Counted from the stretch's first letter, positions 1-9,306 are shown. The stretch is DNA of 64,000 nt from an uncultured Prevotellaceae bacterium (GCA_937898415.1 CALDLA010000121.1:1-64000), one strand, 5' to 3'. A program made the numbers and translations. The notes: generated by a model from the sequence alone, not told the origin.

Positions 1-5
1 GGATG

Positions 6-13
6 CAAAGGTA
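6..13 (-). promoter_or_regulatory. Putative -7 promoter box for a gene left of the window
   Basis: On the minus strand this reads TACCTTTG, a match to the Bacteroidetes -7 consensus TAnnTTTG. It lies beyond the ompA-type terminator and points out of the window, so its gene is not visible here. I see no clear -33 element. Confidence 0.45.
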
Positions 14-71
14 CGCACTTTCCTGCAAACATCCAAATATTTCGGCAAATATTTTAGGTTTTTTAAGAAAA

Positions 72-112
72 AAGAAGCTCCTATTGATATTCGTCAAGAG
101 GGGGCGCTTCTT
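72..112 (-). terminator. Putative terminator of the OmpA-type gene
   Basis: AAGAAGC (72-78) pairs with GCTTCTT (106-112), and the arms can be extended by G/C-rich bases. On the minus strand the hairpin is followed by a T-rich tract. It sits just after the stop codon of the minus-strand lipoprotein gene. Confidence 0.5.
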
Positions 113-125
113 ATACCTTATATAA

Positions 126-977
126 TTATTCTTTCGGAGCCTGTCCAATCAAGTCCATAAACTCATCAAGTTTCGGGGTAATGATAATCTGCGTGCGACG
201 GTTGCGTTGCTTGCCGACTTCCGTATCATTATCGGCTATAGGATTAAATTCGCCACGTCCACCAGCCGTCAAGCGCTTCGGGTCAACGCCATACTGGTTC
301 TGCAGGGCCTGTACCACTGACGAGGCACGGAGACAAGAAAGATCCCAGTTATTACGGATGTTTTCGCGCGAGATGGGTACATTGTCGGTATTACCTTCAA
401 TGAGCACATCGTAGTCCTTATAATCCTTGATGATCTTAGCGATCTTCGAGAGCGTCTCAGAAGCACGGCTGTTAATTTCATAGGATCCACTCTTGTAGAG
501 CATATTGTCGGCCAGCGAGATATAGACCACGCCCTTAAGAACCTGCACATCTACCTCTTTCAATTCTTCCTTAGAAAGTGAGCGAGTAAGGTTGTTCTGT
601 AAAACAAGGTTTAGAGAGTCCGACTTCGACTTCACTTCCACCAAATGACGGATGTACTGGTTTGACTCATTAATCTGGTCAACCAGTTTCTCAATGGAAA
701 CATTGTTCTGCGAGGCATTCGACAAACTTTTATCGAGTGCCTTCTGCAATGCTTCATAAGCGTTCTTCGACTCTGCCAAAGCTCTTTTCTGCGCGGCGAG
801 TTGTTCTTCCAGACTTGTCACGCGTGCATTCTTGGCAGCCAAATCCTCCTTGGCCGACTGAAGACTTGCGCTAAGTGACTTGTTCTCGTCCTGACAATTG
901 GCCAGTTGTTTCTTACTTGCGCAGCTGGTGAGTAAAAGTCCAGCCACGGCCATCATCATAAAAACATTCTTTTTCAT
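126..977 (-). CDS. OmpA-family peptidoglycan-associated lipoprotein
   Basis: A 283-residue lipoprotein. The signal peptide ends in the lipobox LLTSC with lipidated Cys19. Residues of about 30-115 are charged and heptad-like, probably a coiled coil. Residues of about 150-275 form an OmpA C-terminal domain, with a conserved NNWDLSCLRA segment and a closing GRGEFNPIADND...NRRTQI stretch that in the family binds diaminopimelate of peptidoglycan. It probably tethers the outer membrane to the cell wall. The build resembles MotB-like OmpA proteins of Bacteroidetes, but there is no N-terminal transmembrane stator segment, so a motor role is unlikely. It is a single-gene unit with its own promoter and terminator, transcribed away from the M1 peptidase gene. 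Confidence 0.9.
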   Translation of the reverse strand: MKKNVFMMMAVAGLLLTSCASKKQLANCQDENKSLSASLQSAKEDLAAKNARVTSLEEQLAAQKRALAESKNAYEALQKALDKSLSNASQNNVSIEKLVDQINESNQYIRHLVEVKSKSDSLNLVLQNNLTRSLSKEELKEVDVQVLKGVVYISLADNMLYKSGSYEINSRASETLSKIAKIIKDYKDYDVLIEGNTDNVPISRENIRNNWDLSCLRASSVVQALQNQYGVDPKRLTAGGRGEFNPIADNDTEVGKQRNRRTQIIITPKLDEFMDLIGQAPKE

Positions 978-1033
978 ACACCTATTATCTTTTTAAATGA
1001 ATATTCAATGCGCATAGCGCACAATTTCGGTTG

Positions 1034-1041
1034 CAAAATTA
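1034..1041 (-). promoter_or_regulatory. -7 promoter box of the OmpA-type gene
   Basis: The minus strand reads TAATTTTG, fitting TAnnTTTG, 57 bp upstream of the start codon. No convincing -33 element is visible at the usual distance. Confidence 0.5.
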
Positions 1042-1136
1042 GTCATTGAGCGCACAAAAGCGAAGAATTGTGCATTTCTTTATGTTTATTTAACTCCAAC
1101 AGCCAAAGATGGGGTGGGTATGTCTACGATTTTTTG

Positions 1137-1144
1137 TACCTTTG
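1137..1144 (+). promoter_or_regulatory. -7 promoter box of the M1 peptidase-purL run
   Basis: TACCTTTG is an exact TAnnTTTG match, 18 bp upstream of the ATG at 1163. It implies a very short leader. No clear TTG is seen at -33. Confidence 0.6.
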
Positions 1145-1162
1145 CACACAAATTAACTGACG

Positions 1163-3364
1163 ATGAAGAAGTCCTACACTCTTACATTCCTATTTTGCCT
1201 GTTCTGGATCTTCGGATATGCCCAGAACAAGCCCAGCACGTCGAAGGACTGGACCAGACTAAGGTCGCAAATCATATCAAATGTCAGCTATGACCTTACC
1301 TTTTACGTTCCAGCGGTTACAGATGAAAAGGTGACGGGTATGGCAGTAGTCACTTTCACCCTTCCGGAGAAAGCAGAAGTCGCCCTTGATTTCACTGGTC
1401 ATTTCACCGGTACCTTTATCATCAACGATAAGAAGCGTAAAATACAACTGGCGAACGATCACATCATCATACCGATGAAGTACACCCGACCAGGAGCGAA
1501 CCGAGTTGCCGTCAGTTTCGAGAGTAAGGACAATGCACTGAAACGCCACAACGAATACCTGTACACCTGTTTTAAACAAGGACAAGTCAGTTCCTGCTTC
1601 CCCTGCTTTGACCAACCAGACATCCGCGCCACTTTCACTACTCACATGAATCTGCCGGAGGGTTGGAAAACAATGGCCAGTAATGTCCACAGTCCCATCT
1701 CGCCCCATCTTTACTCATTCATTGCCGGTCATTTTGATGAAAAGGTAATCAATCAGAAAAATCATCAGATGCGGATGTTCTATCGTCAGAAAGACATTTC
1801 GGAAGAGCACCTACTGACGGAAATCATTCAGGGAGCCGGCCAGGCACTTGAATGGATGGAGGACTATACCGGACTCCCCTACCCTTTCGAAGAATGTGGT
1901 CTGCTGCTCTTTCCCGGTTCCCAGTTTGCCTCCATCGACTACGTTGGTGCTATCCGCATCACTGACCCCCGGGTGTTTTCTGTCACCAATGAGACTGCCA
2001 CAGACAAACGCATGAGGAACAGGCTAATAGCCCATGAAACGGCACATCTATGGTTTGGCAATATCACTTCGGCACGGAGCCGACATGACATCTGGGTCAA
2101 CGAGGTGTTAGCTAATTTCATGGCAACGAAGATGGACTACCAGCAACATCCCAAATCAGAGCACAACATTGAATTCCTAACGACAAGCCAGGCTCGCGCA
2201 TTGGCAGCTGATAACAAAAAAAACACCTACGCCATTACCCAAGCCCCAATGACGGGTGGGCACCAAATGTTGCTAAACGACACCATCATCAATGACAAGG
2301 GAGCCGTCATGATGCGCTTTTTAGAAGAATATGCAGGTGAAAAAACGCTGCAGACAGTCATTCAGAAATACCTTCGGAAGTATTTCTATAAGTCCGCTTC
2401 ATGGGAAGACTTTATCATCATGCTTGACGAGCAAGCACCTGAAGAGGGTCTCAGGAATTTCAATGATGTATGGGCCAAGCAGAAGGGAATGCCGACAATC
2501 CACACAACCTATCAGGACGGTCAGCTCGTAATTAGCCAGATAGATCCCAACGGACAAGGGTTTTTCTGGCAACAGAAGTTTGAGATGCGCCTCATCTACG
2601 ATTTCGAGAGTAGTCGCACCATCACCGTTGACATGAGAGAACCCACCGTCAGCATCAAACTGAGTGACCAACCCAGCACCATTATTCCCAACTACAATGG
2701 CCGCGGCTATGGGCACTTCATAATGGACGAGTATTACACCAAGAAAATGCCCCTGCGCATCATTGTCACACGTAACGACCTGAACCGCTACGCCCTACTG
2801 CTGACCATCTTCGACAATTACCTGATGGGACGTATTCCGCCAAGCTATTTCGGTGAATTGTACCGCGACATGACAAAGGAGAAGAATCCACTCATCATGC
2901 GTACTGCCATTGACCACATGATGAAAATAGCCACAGACCTGCCTACCAAAGAGCGGCAGACTTTGGAACAATGTATCACTGACCTGCTGCCAGAGAACCG
3001 CAGGGGAGAATGTAAGCAGGCCATTATTCGCAAAATGGCTGTCTGCGGAACAGCTCCAGAAGTCATTGACATCCTATACAGGCAATGGCAGACACCGAAC
3101 GACCCACTTTTCAATGAGCACGACTATATGGAGATGGCCTACCGTATTGCCATTATGAGACCGCAGCAGTGGCAGGATTTCCTGAAAACACAGCGCCAGC
3201 GGCTATCGAGTGATTTGCTACGCGAAGAATTTGACTTTGTAAGTCGGGCCTGCAACCCTGAAGCCCAGGCCAGAAAGGCACTATCAAACGCTCTTAATAA
3301 GCAAAACAGCAACCAACAGCAGTCATGGGTACAACATGCCCAGCGATTGCTGAACAGCAGATAA
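1163..3364 (+). CDS. M1-family zinc metallopeptidase, secreted
   Basis: A 733-residue protein with an N-terminal signal peptide ending near the AQN at residues 21-23. The gluzincin zinc site is intact: HETAH at 291-295 and a glutamate in NEVLANF at residue 314, giving the HEXXH-X18-E spacing of M1 peptidases. The usual GAMEN exopeptidase motif just upstream is not present; the matching stretch reads SIDYVGAIR. An aminopeptidase role in periplasmic peptide breakdown is therefore likely, but N-terminus recognition may differ. The C-terminal third (about 530-733) is helical, like the ERAP1-type region. It is the first gene of the plus-strand run and ends 23 bp before purL. Confidence 0.85.
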   Translation: MKKSYTLTFLFCLFWIFGYAQNKPSTSKDWTRLRSQIISNVSYDLTFYVPAVTDEKVTGMAVVTFTLPEKAEVALDFTGHFTGTFIINDKKRKIQLANDHIIIPMKYTRPGANRVAVSFESKDNALKRHNEYLYTCFKQGQVSSCFPCFDQPDIRATFTTHMNLPEGWKTMASNVHSPISPHLYSFIAGHFDEKVINQKNHQMRMFYRQKDISEEHLLTEIIQGAGQALEWMEDYTGLPYPFEECGLLLFPGSQFASIDYVGAIRITDPRVFSVTNETATDKRMRNRLIAHETAHLWFGNITSARSRHDIWVNEVLANFMATKMDYQQHPKSEHNIEFLTTSQARALAADNKKNTYAITQAPMTGGHQMLLNDTIINDKGAVMMRFLEEYAGEKTLQTVIQKYLRKYFYKSASWEDFIIMLDEQAPEEGLRNFNDVWAKQKGMPTIHTTYQDGQLVISQIDPNGQGFFWQQKFEMRLIYDFESSRTITVDMREPTVSIKLSDQPSTIIPNYNGRGYGHFIMDEYYTKKMPLRIIVTRNDLNRYALLLTIFDNYLMGRIPPSYFGELYRDMTKEKNPLIMRTAIDHMMKIATDLPTKERQTLEQCITDLLPENRRGECKQAIIRKMAVCGTAPEVIDILYRQWQTPNDPLFNEHDYMEMAYRIAIMRPQQWQDFLKTQRQRLSSDLLREEFDFVSRACNPEAQARKALSNALNKQNSNQQQSWVQHAQRLLNSR

Positions 3365-3387
3365 CAAAAGACGAAATAACATAAAGT

Positions 3388-6300
3388 ATGATTTTCTTTT
3401 TCAAAACCCCACAGAACAGCGTAATTGCAACTGAGAGTGACCATCAGTTGACGCAAGATGAGACAAAAGAGCTTTGCTGGCTTTACGGCAATGCCGAATT
3501 GCAGAATGTAGAAAAAATGGACGGATACTTCGTCGGCCCACGTCGCGAGATGGTGACCCCATGGTCAACCAATGCCGTAGAAATTACCCAGAACATGGGA
3601 CTAAAAGGCATACGGCGTATTGAGGAGTATTTCCCCGTTGAGACTGAGGACGCCGATCATGACCCCATGCTACAACGTATGTACAAGGGTATTGACCAGA
3701 ACATCTTTACAATCAACATCAAGCCTGAGCCTATCAAGTACGTAGACAATCTGGAAGAGTATAATGAGCAAGAGGGTTTGGCCCTGAGTCCCGAAGAAAT
3801 AGAGTACCTGCATGGTCTGGAGAAGCAGAACGGTCGCCCGCTGACGGATTCGGAGATATTCGGCTTTGCCCAGATTAACTCTGAGCACTGCCGCCACAAG
3901 ATCTTTGGCGGAACCTTTATCATTGACGGAAAAGAGATGGAGTCATCGCTGTTCGCCATGATTAAGAAGACAACACAGGAGAACCCGAACAAAATTCTTT
4001 CTGCCTATAAAGACAACGTAGCCTTCGCACAGGGTCCCATTGTAGAGCAGTTTGCACCAAAGGACCAATCAACCTCAGACTATTTTCAGATAAAGGACAT
4101 CGAGAGCGTTATCTCGCTGAAAGCTGAGACACACAATTTCCCTACGACCGTGGAGCCTTTCAATGGTGCTGCCACTGGTACAGGTGGTGAAATTCGCGAC
4201 CGTATGGGAGGCGGTGTCGGTTCATGGCCTATTGCAGGTACAGCTGTGTATATGACGGCCTACCCCCGTATCGACGGTGGACGCGACTGGGAGGATATCC
4301 TGCCTGTTCGCGAATGGTTGTATCAGACACCGGAACAGATTCTTATCAAGGCTTCAAACGGAGCCTCTGACTTCGGTAACAAGTTTGGTCAGCCGCTGAT
4401 TTGCGGTTCAGTGCTGACGTTTGAGCATCAGGAGGGCAGTGGCGACGCCACTGCACAGCCGACGAAATATGCTTACGATAAAGTGATTATGCTGGCTGGT
4501 GGCGTTGGCTACGGCACCAAGCGCGACTGTCTGAAGAAGGAGCCGCAGAAAGGCAATAAGGTCGTTGTCGTCGGTGGTGATAACTATCGCATCGGTCTTG
4601 GCGGCGGTTCTGTCTCTTCCGTCGATACGGGCCGCTATTCTAACGGCATTGAGTTGAACGCCGTACAGCGTGCCAATCCTGAAATGCAGAAACGTGCCTA
4701 TAATTTAGTACGCGCTCTCTGCGAAGAGGAGGTGAACCCTGTTGTCTCTATCCATGACCACGGCTCAGCCGGTCACTTGAACTGTCTTTCAGAACTCGTT
4801 GAAGAGTGCGGTGGCGAGATTGACATGACCAAATTACCCATCGGCGACCAGACCCTCAGTTCAAAAGAGATTATTGCCAACGAGAGTCAGGAGCGCATGG
4901 GACTGCTCATCGACGAAAAGCACATTGAACACGTCAGGAAGATTGCCGAGCGTGAGCGTGCTCCGCTGTATGTTGTCGGTGAGACCACTGGTGATGCCCA
5001 CTTCTCATTCAAGCAGGGCGACGGCGTGAAACCTTTCGATCTGGACGTAGCCCAGATGTTTGGTCACTCGCCGAAGACCGTGATGCGCGACACGACGGTG
5101 GAACGCCATTACAGCGACGTTACCTATTCTCAGGAAAATATTAACGAATACTTAGAGCGTGTACTGCAATTGGAAGCTGTGGCCTGTAAGGACTGGCTGA
5201 CCAACAAGGTGGACCGCTCCGTGACGGGAAAGATTGCCCGCCAGCAGTGTCAGGGTGAGATTCAGCTGCCACTCTCTGACTGCGGCGTCGTAGCTCTCGA
5301 CTACCGCGGTGTAAAGGGTATTGCCACCGCTTTAGGCCATGCTCCGCAGGCAGGACTGGCTTCACCAGAGGCCGGTTCGGTTCTATCTGTGGCTGAAGCA
5401 CTGACCAATATTGTTTGGGCACCACTATCCGAAGGTCTTGACAGCATTAGCCTTAGTGCCAACTGGATGTGGCCCTGCCGTTCGCAGGAGGGTGAGGATG
5501 CCCGTCTGTATAGTGCCGTAAAAGCCCTGTCAGACTTCTGCTGCGACCTACATATTAACGTACCGACAGGTAAAGACTCGCTGTCGCTCTCTCAGCAGTA
5601 CCCCAACGGTGAGAAGATTATCTCGCCGGGAACGGTTATTGTTTCGGCCGGTGGTGAGGTGAGCGACATCAAAAAGGTGGTATCACCCGTCCTCGTCAAC
5701 GACAAGAACGCCTCACTCTATCACATTGACTTCTCGTTCGACGAGCAGCGCCTTGGCGGCTCGGCCTTTGCTCAAAGTCTCGGCAAGGTGGGCGACGACG
5801 TTCCCACAGTGAAGAACGCCGAATACTTTGCCGATGCCTTCAATGCTGTTCAGGAACTGATCAACCGTGGCTGGATTATGGCTGGTCACGACATCTCGGC
5901 AGGTGGTCTCATCACCACATTATTAGAGATGTGCTTCGCCAATATGAAGGGAGGTCTGCATGTGAACCTGCACGACCTCTGCAAAGACGGTGACATCGTG
6001 AAGGCTCTGTTTGCCGAGAACCCCGGCGTAATCATTGAGGTAAGCGATGAGCATAAATTCGAGTTCCGCGAGTTCATGGAGGACTGCGGCGTAGGCTTCG
6101 CCAAGATTGGCTATCCTGTGGAGGACAGCCGGGAAATCGTGGTGGTATGGCCTGAGGGCAGTGACAGCGCCACTGCACAGCCAACAGAGTTGACCTTCGA
6201 CATTGACCAGTTGCGTGACGTCTGGTACAAGACTTCCTACCTGCTCGACCGCAAGCAGTCGTTCAACGGCAAGGCAAAGGAGCGCTTTGAGAACTACAAG

Positions 6301-7131
6301 CAGCAACCCTTGGAGATGATCTTCCCGAAAGGCTTCACTGGCAAGTTGGCTCAATACGGCATCAGTGCCGACCGTCGTGAGCCGACAGGTATTAAGGCTG
6401 CTATCATCCGTGAGAAGGGTACTAATGGTGAGCGTGAGATGGCCTACTCTATGTATCTTGCCGGCTTCGACGTGAAGGATGTCATGATGACCGACCTCAT
6501 CAGTGGCCGCGAGACCTTGGAAGATATCAACCTCATCGTCTTCTGCGGTGGTTTCTCTAACTCTGACGTACTCGGCTCAGCCAAGGGCTGGGCAGGTGCT
6601 TTCCTCTTCAATCCGAAGGCCAAGGAAGCTTTGGACAAGTTCTATGCCCGAAAGGACACCCTTTCACTCGGTATCTGCAACGGTTGCCAACTGATGGTGG
6701 AACTTGGACTTACTGGAGCCAAAGGCGCAAAGATGCTGCACAATGACTCGCACAAGTTCGAAAGCGAATTCATCAGCCTCAGTATCCCACAGAACAACAG
6801 CGTGATGTTCGGTTCACTAAGTGGATCGAAACTCGGTCTTTGGGTAGCTCACGGTGAGGGAAAGTTCTCTTTGCCGGAAGCTGAAAGCGCCTACAACATC
6901 ATCGCTAAATACAACTATCATGGCTATCCCGCCAACCCCAATGGCTCTGACTACGACGTGGCTGGTATCTGTTCAGCCGATGGCCGTCACCTGTGCATGA
7001 TGCCTCACTTGGAGCGCGCCATCTTCCCGTGGCAGAACGCCTGGTATCCAGCCAACCGTCGCCAAGATGAGGTAACACCGTGGATTGAAGCATTCGTCAA
7101 CGCACGCAAGTGGATTGAAAATGCTATTTGA
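3388..7131 (+). CDS. purL: Phosphoribosylformylglycinamidine synthase, large single-chain form
   Basis: A 1,247-residue FGAM synthase, the usual length of the large PurL that joins synthase and glutaminase in one chain. It converts FGAR, glutamine and ATP to FGAM in de novo purine synthesis. The synthase motifs SEHCRHK, LKAETHNFPT and GGEIRDR lie in the first third. The glutaminase domain at the C-terminus carries the nucleophile Cys1097 in GICNGCQ and a late PHLERAIFPWQ segment. Two short peptides, EGSGDATAQPT (near residue 350) and EGSDSATAQPT (near residue 923), are coded by near-identical palindromic DNA and look like in-frame insertions. The stop overlaps the start of the next gene. Confidence 0.97.
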   Translation: MIFFFKTPQNSVIATESDHQLTQDETKELCWLYGNAELQNVEKMDGYFVGPRREMVTPWSTNAVEITQNMGLKGIRRIEEYFPVETEDADHDPMLQRMYKGIDQNIFTINIKPEPIKYVDNLEEYNEQEGLALSPEEIEYLHGLEKQNGRPLTDSEIFGFAQINSEHCRHKIFGGTFIIDGKEMESSLFAMIKKTTQENPNKILSAYKDNVAFAQGPIVEQFAPKDQSTSDYFQIKDIESVISLKAETHNFPTTVEPFNGAATGTGGEIRDRMGGGVGSWPIAGTAVYMTAYPRIDGGRDWEDILPVREWLYQTPEQILIKASNGASDFGNKFGQPLICGSVLTFEHQEGSGDATAQPTKYAYDKVIMLAGGVGYGTKRDCLKKEPQKGNKVVVVGGDNYRIGLGGGSVSSVDTGRYSNGIELNAVQRANPEMQKRAYNLVRALCEEEVNPVVSIHDHGSAGHLNCLSELVEECGGEIDMTKLPIGDQTLSSKEIIANESQERMGLLIDEKHIEHVRKIAERERAPLYVVGETTGDAHFSFKQGDGVKPFDLDVAQMFGHSPKTVMRDTTVERHYSDVTYSQENINEYLERVLQLEAVACKDWLTNKVDRSVTGKIARQQCQGEIQLPLSDCGVVALDYRGVKGIATALGHAPQAGLASPEAGSVLSVAEALTNIVWAPLSEGLDSISLSANWMWPCRSQEGEDARLYSAVKALSDFCCDLHINVPTGKDSLSLSQQYPNGEKIISPGTVIVSAGGEVSDIKKVVSPVLVNDKNASLYHIDFSFDEQRLGGSAFAQSLGKVGDDVPTVKNAEYFADAFNAVQELINRGWIMAGHDISAGGLITTLLEMCFANMKGGLHVNLHDLCKDGDIVKALFAENPGVIIEVSDEHKFEFREFMEDCGVGFAKIGYPVEDSREIVVVWPEGSDSATAQPTELTFDIDQLRDVWYKTSYLLDRKQSFNGKAKERFENYKQQPLEMIFPKGFTGKLAQYGISADRREPTGIKAAIIREKGTNGEREMAYSMYLAGFDVKDVMMTDLISGRETLEDINLIVFCGGFSNSDVLGSAKGWAGAFLFNPKAKEALDKFYARKDTLSLGICNGCQLMVELGLTGAKGAKMLHNDSHKFESEFISLSIPQNNSVMFGSLSGSKLGLWVAHGEGKFSLPEAESAYNIIAKYNYHGYPANPNGSDYDVAGICSADGRHLCMMPHLERAIFPWQNAWYPANRRQDEVTPWIEAFVNARKWIENAI
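4432..4464 (+). repeat. In-frame palindromic element, copy 1 in purL
   Basis: The element contains a perfect 19-bp palindrome, GCAGTGGCG-A-CGCCACTGC, at 4436-4454. It is followed by CACAGCC, which also follows the copy at 6154. It codes EGSGDATAQPT in the same reading phase as the second copy. Confidence 0.6.
6154..6186 (+). repeat. In-frame palindromic element, copy 2 in purL
   Basis: This is a near copy of the 4432 element; its core at 6158-6176 keeps seven of nine palindrome pairs. It codes EGSDSATAQPT. The two copies differ at about six of 33 positions, many of which lie in the palindrome centre. Confidence 0.6.
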
Positions 7132-7660
7132 ACTGATTAAAACCTTCTTTAAGATTGGCATATTCACCCTTGGGGGTGGATATGCCATGATTCCGTTGAT
7201 AGAGGAAGAGGTCGTCAACCGTCACCGCTGGGTCAGCAAGGAAGAAATGCTCGACCTGATAGCGATTGCACAGAGTTGTCCTGGCGTATTTGCCATCAAT
7301 ATCAGCATTTTCGTGGGCTACAAGCTACGCAAGACCCATGGAGCCGTGGCCGCAGCATTTGGCACCGCTCTACCTTCTTTTCTGATTATCCTGGCCATTG
7401 CCCTCTTTTTTGGAGCTTTCAAGGACAACCCTGTCATTGCTGCTATGTTCCGTGGCATACGTCCAGCTGTGGTGGCTCTCATTGCCGTCCCGACATTCCG
7501 TATGGCGCAGTCAGCAAAAATTGGATGGACCAACTGCTGGATTCCCATTGTCTCGGCTGTAGCCATCTGGCTTTTAGGTGTCTCACCTATCTATATTATT
7601 TTGATTGCTGGCTTTGCCGGCTACCTGTATGGTATGTACATTAAACCGACAGAATCATGA
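7121..7660 (+). CDS. Chromate transporter family protein, half 1 (CHR)
   Basis: A 179-residue membrane protein of the short-chain CHR family. The start at 7121 is chosen because its ATG overlaps the purL stop (ATGCTATTTGA) and the protein then opens with the family's amphipathic MLFELIKTFFKIG and the GGGYAMIPLI motif; an upstream in-frame ATG at 7085 lies inside purL. Hydrophobic segments follow from about residue 50 to the end. In short-chain systems two half-size proteins form the transporter, and the partner follows directly. The substrate is chromate in characterised members, but the natural substrate in an anaerobe is not shown by the sequence. Confidence 0.85.
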   Translation: MLFELIKTFFKIGIFTLGGGYAMIPLIEEEVVNRHRWVSKEEMLDLIAIAQSCPGVFAINISIFVGYKLRKTHGAVAAAFGTALPSFLIILAIALFFGAFKDNPVIAAMFRGIRPAVVALIAVPTFRMAQSAKIGWTNCWIPIVSAVAIWLLGVSPIYIILIAGFAGYLYGMYIKPTES

Positions 7661-8232
7661 TTTTCCTTGACCTGTTCATCACATTCTTCAAGATTGGACT
7701 ATTCGGTTTCGGTGGCGGTTACGGTATGCTGTCGCTTATCCAGCATGAGACTGTAGAGCGCACCCATTGGCTATCTACTGCGGAGTTCACCGACATCGTC
7801 GCCATCTCGCAGATGACCCCTGGTCCTATCGGCATCAACTCGGCCACCTATTGCGGCTACACAGCCATCCACAATGCAGGCTACGGCCAGCTGATGTCCG
7901 TACTCGGCTCGGTCACTGCCACCATAGCCTTGGTACTGCCGTCACTCATCTTGATGATTCTTATCTCAAAGATTTTCATCAAGTACATGAAGACGCATCC
8001 CATTCAGTCGGTATTCGCTGGACTGCGCCCTGCCGTGGTCGGTCTGTTAGCAGCCGCCACCCTCTTGCTCTGCAATTCCGAGAATTTCTCTACGCCGACA
8101 GAGAATCCGTGGCAGTTCTGGATCAGTGTAGCCCTCTTTGCCGCTACAGCTTTCGGCACCGGCTACCTGAAGATTAACCCCATCCGTATGATCTGCTACG
8201 CAGCCTTCGCAGGACTTTTACTTTTATACTAA
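7657..8232 (+). CDS. Chromate transporter family protein, half 2 (CHR)
   Basis: A 191-residue CHR-domain protein, the second half of a split pair. It has the same opening plan as its neighbour: MIFLDLFITFFKIG, then GFGGGYGMLSLIQ and a QMTPGPIGIN motif, followed by several membrane helices. Its ATG overlaps the previous stop in an ATGA arrangement, so translation of the two halves is probably coupled. The pair presumably assembles with opposite membrane orientations, as known for two-gene CHR systems. Six bases separate its stop from the GH43 gene start. Confidence 0.85.
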   Translation: MIFLDLFITFFKIGLFGFGGGYGMLSLIQHETVERTHWLSTAEFTDIVAISQMTPGPIGINSATYCGYTAIHNAGYGQLMSVLGSVTATIALVLPSLILMILISKIFIKYMKTHPIQSVFAGLRPAVVGLLAAATLLLCNSENFSTPTENPWQFWISVALFAATAFGTGYLKINPIRMICYAAFAGLLLLY

Positions 8233-8238
8233 ACCAAT

Positions 8239-9252
8239 ATGAACAAAAAACTACTGACTTTCTGCTGCATGACGGCATTATGTACTGTATCCGTTACTGC
8301 ACAGCCACACCACCGGCAGCGCACCGCGTTTCAAACAGACACCGTCATGGCCCACGACCCAGTCATGGCCTTCGAAGACGGCAAGTATTATCTCTTGGCC
8401 ACAGGCATGGGCATTAGCTGGGCCACATCTACCGACCGCAAGACGTGGACGGTTGAACCAGCCCCTTTCTTGAAAGATGTCCCGCAGTGGACTCATGATT
8501 CCGTTCCCGGCTTCCGGGGGCACGTCTGGGCTCCCGACATCATCCGTAAGGACGGACTCTGGTGGTTGGCCTACTCCTGTTCGACATTCGGAAAGAACAC
8601 CTCTGCTATCGGACTAATGGCCAGTGAGAAACTTACTGGTCCCTGGCGCGACTGCGGAGCCATCGTCTGTTCAAAGGAAGGACGTAACGACTGGAATGCC
8701 ATTGACCCAAACTTCATTGTCGATGACGAGGGAACACCTTGGATTACCTGGGGTTCTTTCTGGGACGGCATTCAGTTAGCCCGCCTTGACCATACAATGC
8801 ATCTGGTCAGCGAACCTGTAACAATTGCCCGTCGAATTAATCTGCGTGACACCATGAAAGCTGAGCCGAACCCCACCTCAAAGTTCGCTGGGCGCAACGC
8901 TATTGAGGCTCCTTTCATTTTTAAACACGACCACTATTATTATCTCTTCGTTTCTTGGGACTACTGCTGCCGAGGAACAAAGTCAAACTACCGGGTGGCT
9001 GTAGGCCGGTCCAAGAGGGTCTCCGGTCCCTACCTCGACCGTGACGGTAAGGACATGCTCAAGGGCGGCGGTACCATCCTACTTGAGGGCGACAAACAGG
9101 AATACGAAGCTACAGGCCATTGTGCAGCCTATCATTTCGGCGATGACGACCTCTTCATCTGCCATGGCTACTCGGCCAAACAAAACGGTACAGCTCTGCT
9201 TGTCCAGCGGAAAATCTCATGGACACCAGACGGGTGGCCAAAACTGGAATAG
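8239..9252 (+). CDS. GH43 arabinan endo-1,5-alpha-L-arabinosidase, secreted
   Basis: A 337-residue enzyme with a signal peptide ending at about residue 21 (SVTAQ). It is a single five-bladed GH43 domain. The three catalytic acids can be placed: Asp40 in AHDPVM (base), Asp156 in NAIDPNF (pKa modulator) and Glu223 in NAIEAPF (proton donor). GHVWAPDI and the HYYYLFVSWDYCCRG stretch are typical of endo-arabinanases. It would cut alpha-1,5-arabinan side chains of pectin. It follows the CHR pair by 6 bp, an odd partner for purL and a transporter, and it faces the FAS1/SusCD locus across a shared terminator. It could serve that locus, but the sequence does not prove it. Confidence 0.85.
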   Translation: MNKKLLTFCCMTALCTVSVTAQPHHRQRTAFQTDTVMAHDPVMAFEDGKYYLLATGMGISWATSTDRKTWTVEPAPFLKDVPQWTHDSVPGFRGHVWAPDIIRKDGLWWLAYSCSTFGKNTSAIGLMASEKLTGPWRDCGAIVCSKEGRNDWNAIDPNFIVDDEGTPWITWGSFWDGIQLARLDHTMHLVSEPVTIARRINLRDTMKAEPNPTSKFAGRNAIEAPFIFKHDHYYYLFVSWDYCCRGTKSNYRVAVGRSKRVSGPYLDRDGKDMLKGGGTILLEGDKQEYEATGHCAAYHFGDDDLFICHGYSAKQNGTALLVQRKISWTPDGWPKLE

Positions 9253-9254
9253 AC

Positions 9255-9295
9255 AGACAAAAGCGGGGCGTCAAGTTGACGCCCCGCTTTTGTCT
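9255..9295. terminator. Bidirectional terminator between GH43 and SusD genes
   Basis: Perfect 20-bp arms (9255-9274 and 9276-9295) around a single central base, rich in G/C at the core with A and T tracts on the outer flanks in both directions. It lies between two converging genes and can stop both. Confidence 0.85.
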
Positions 9296-9306
9296 ATCTA
9301 TTCAGA

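Noticed and set aside
7085..7120. Upstream ATG for the first CHR gene
   Set aside because: It lies inside purL and would add residues that do not fit the family; the ATG at 7121 gives the normal N-terminus.
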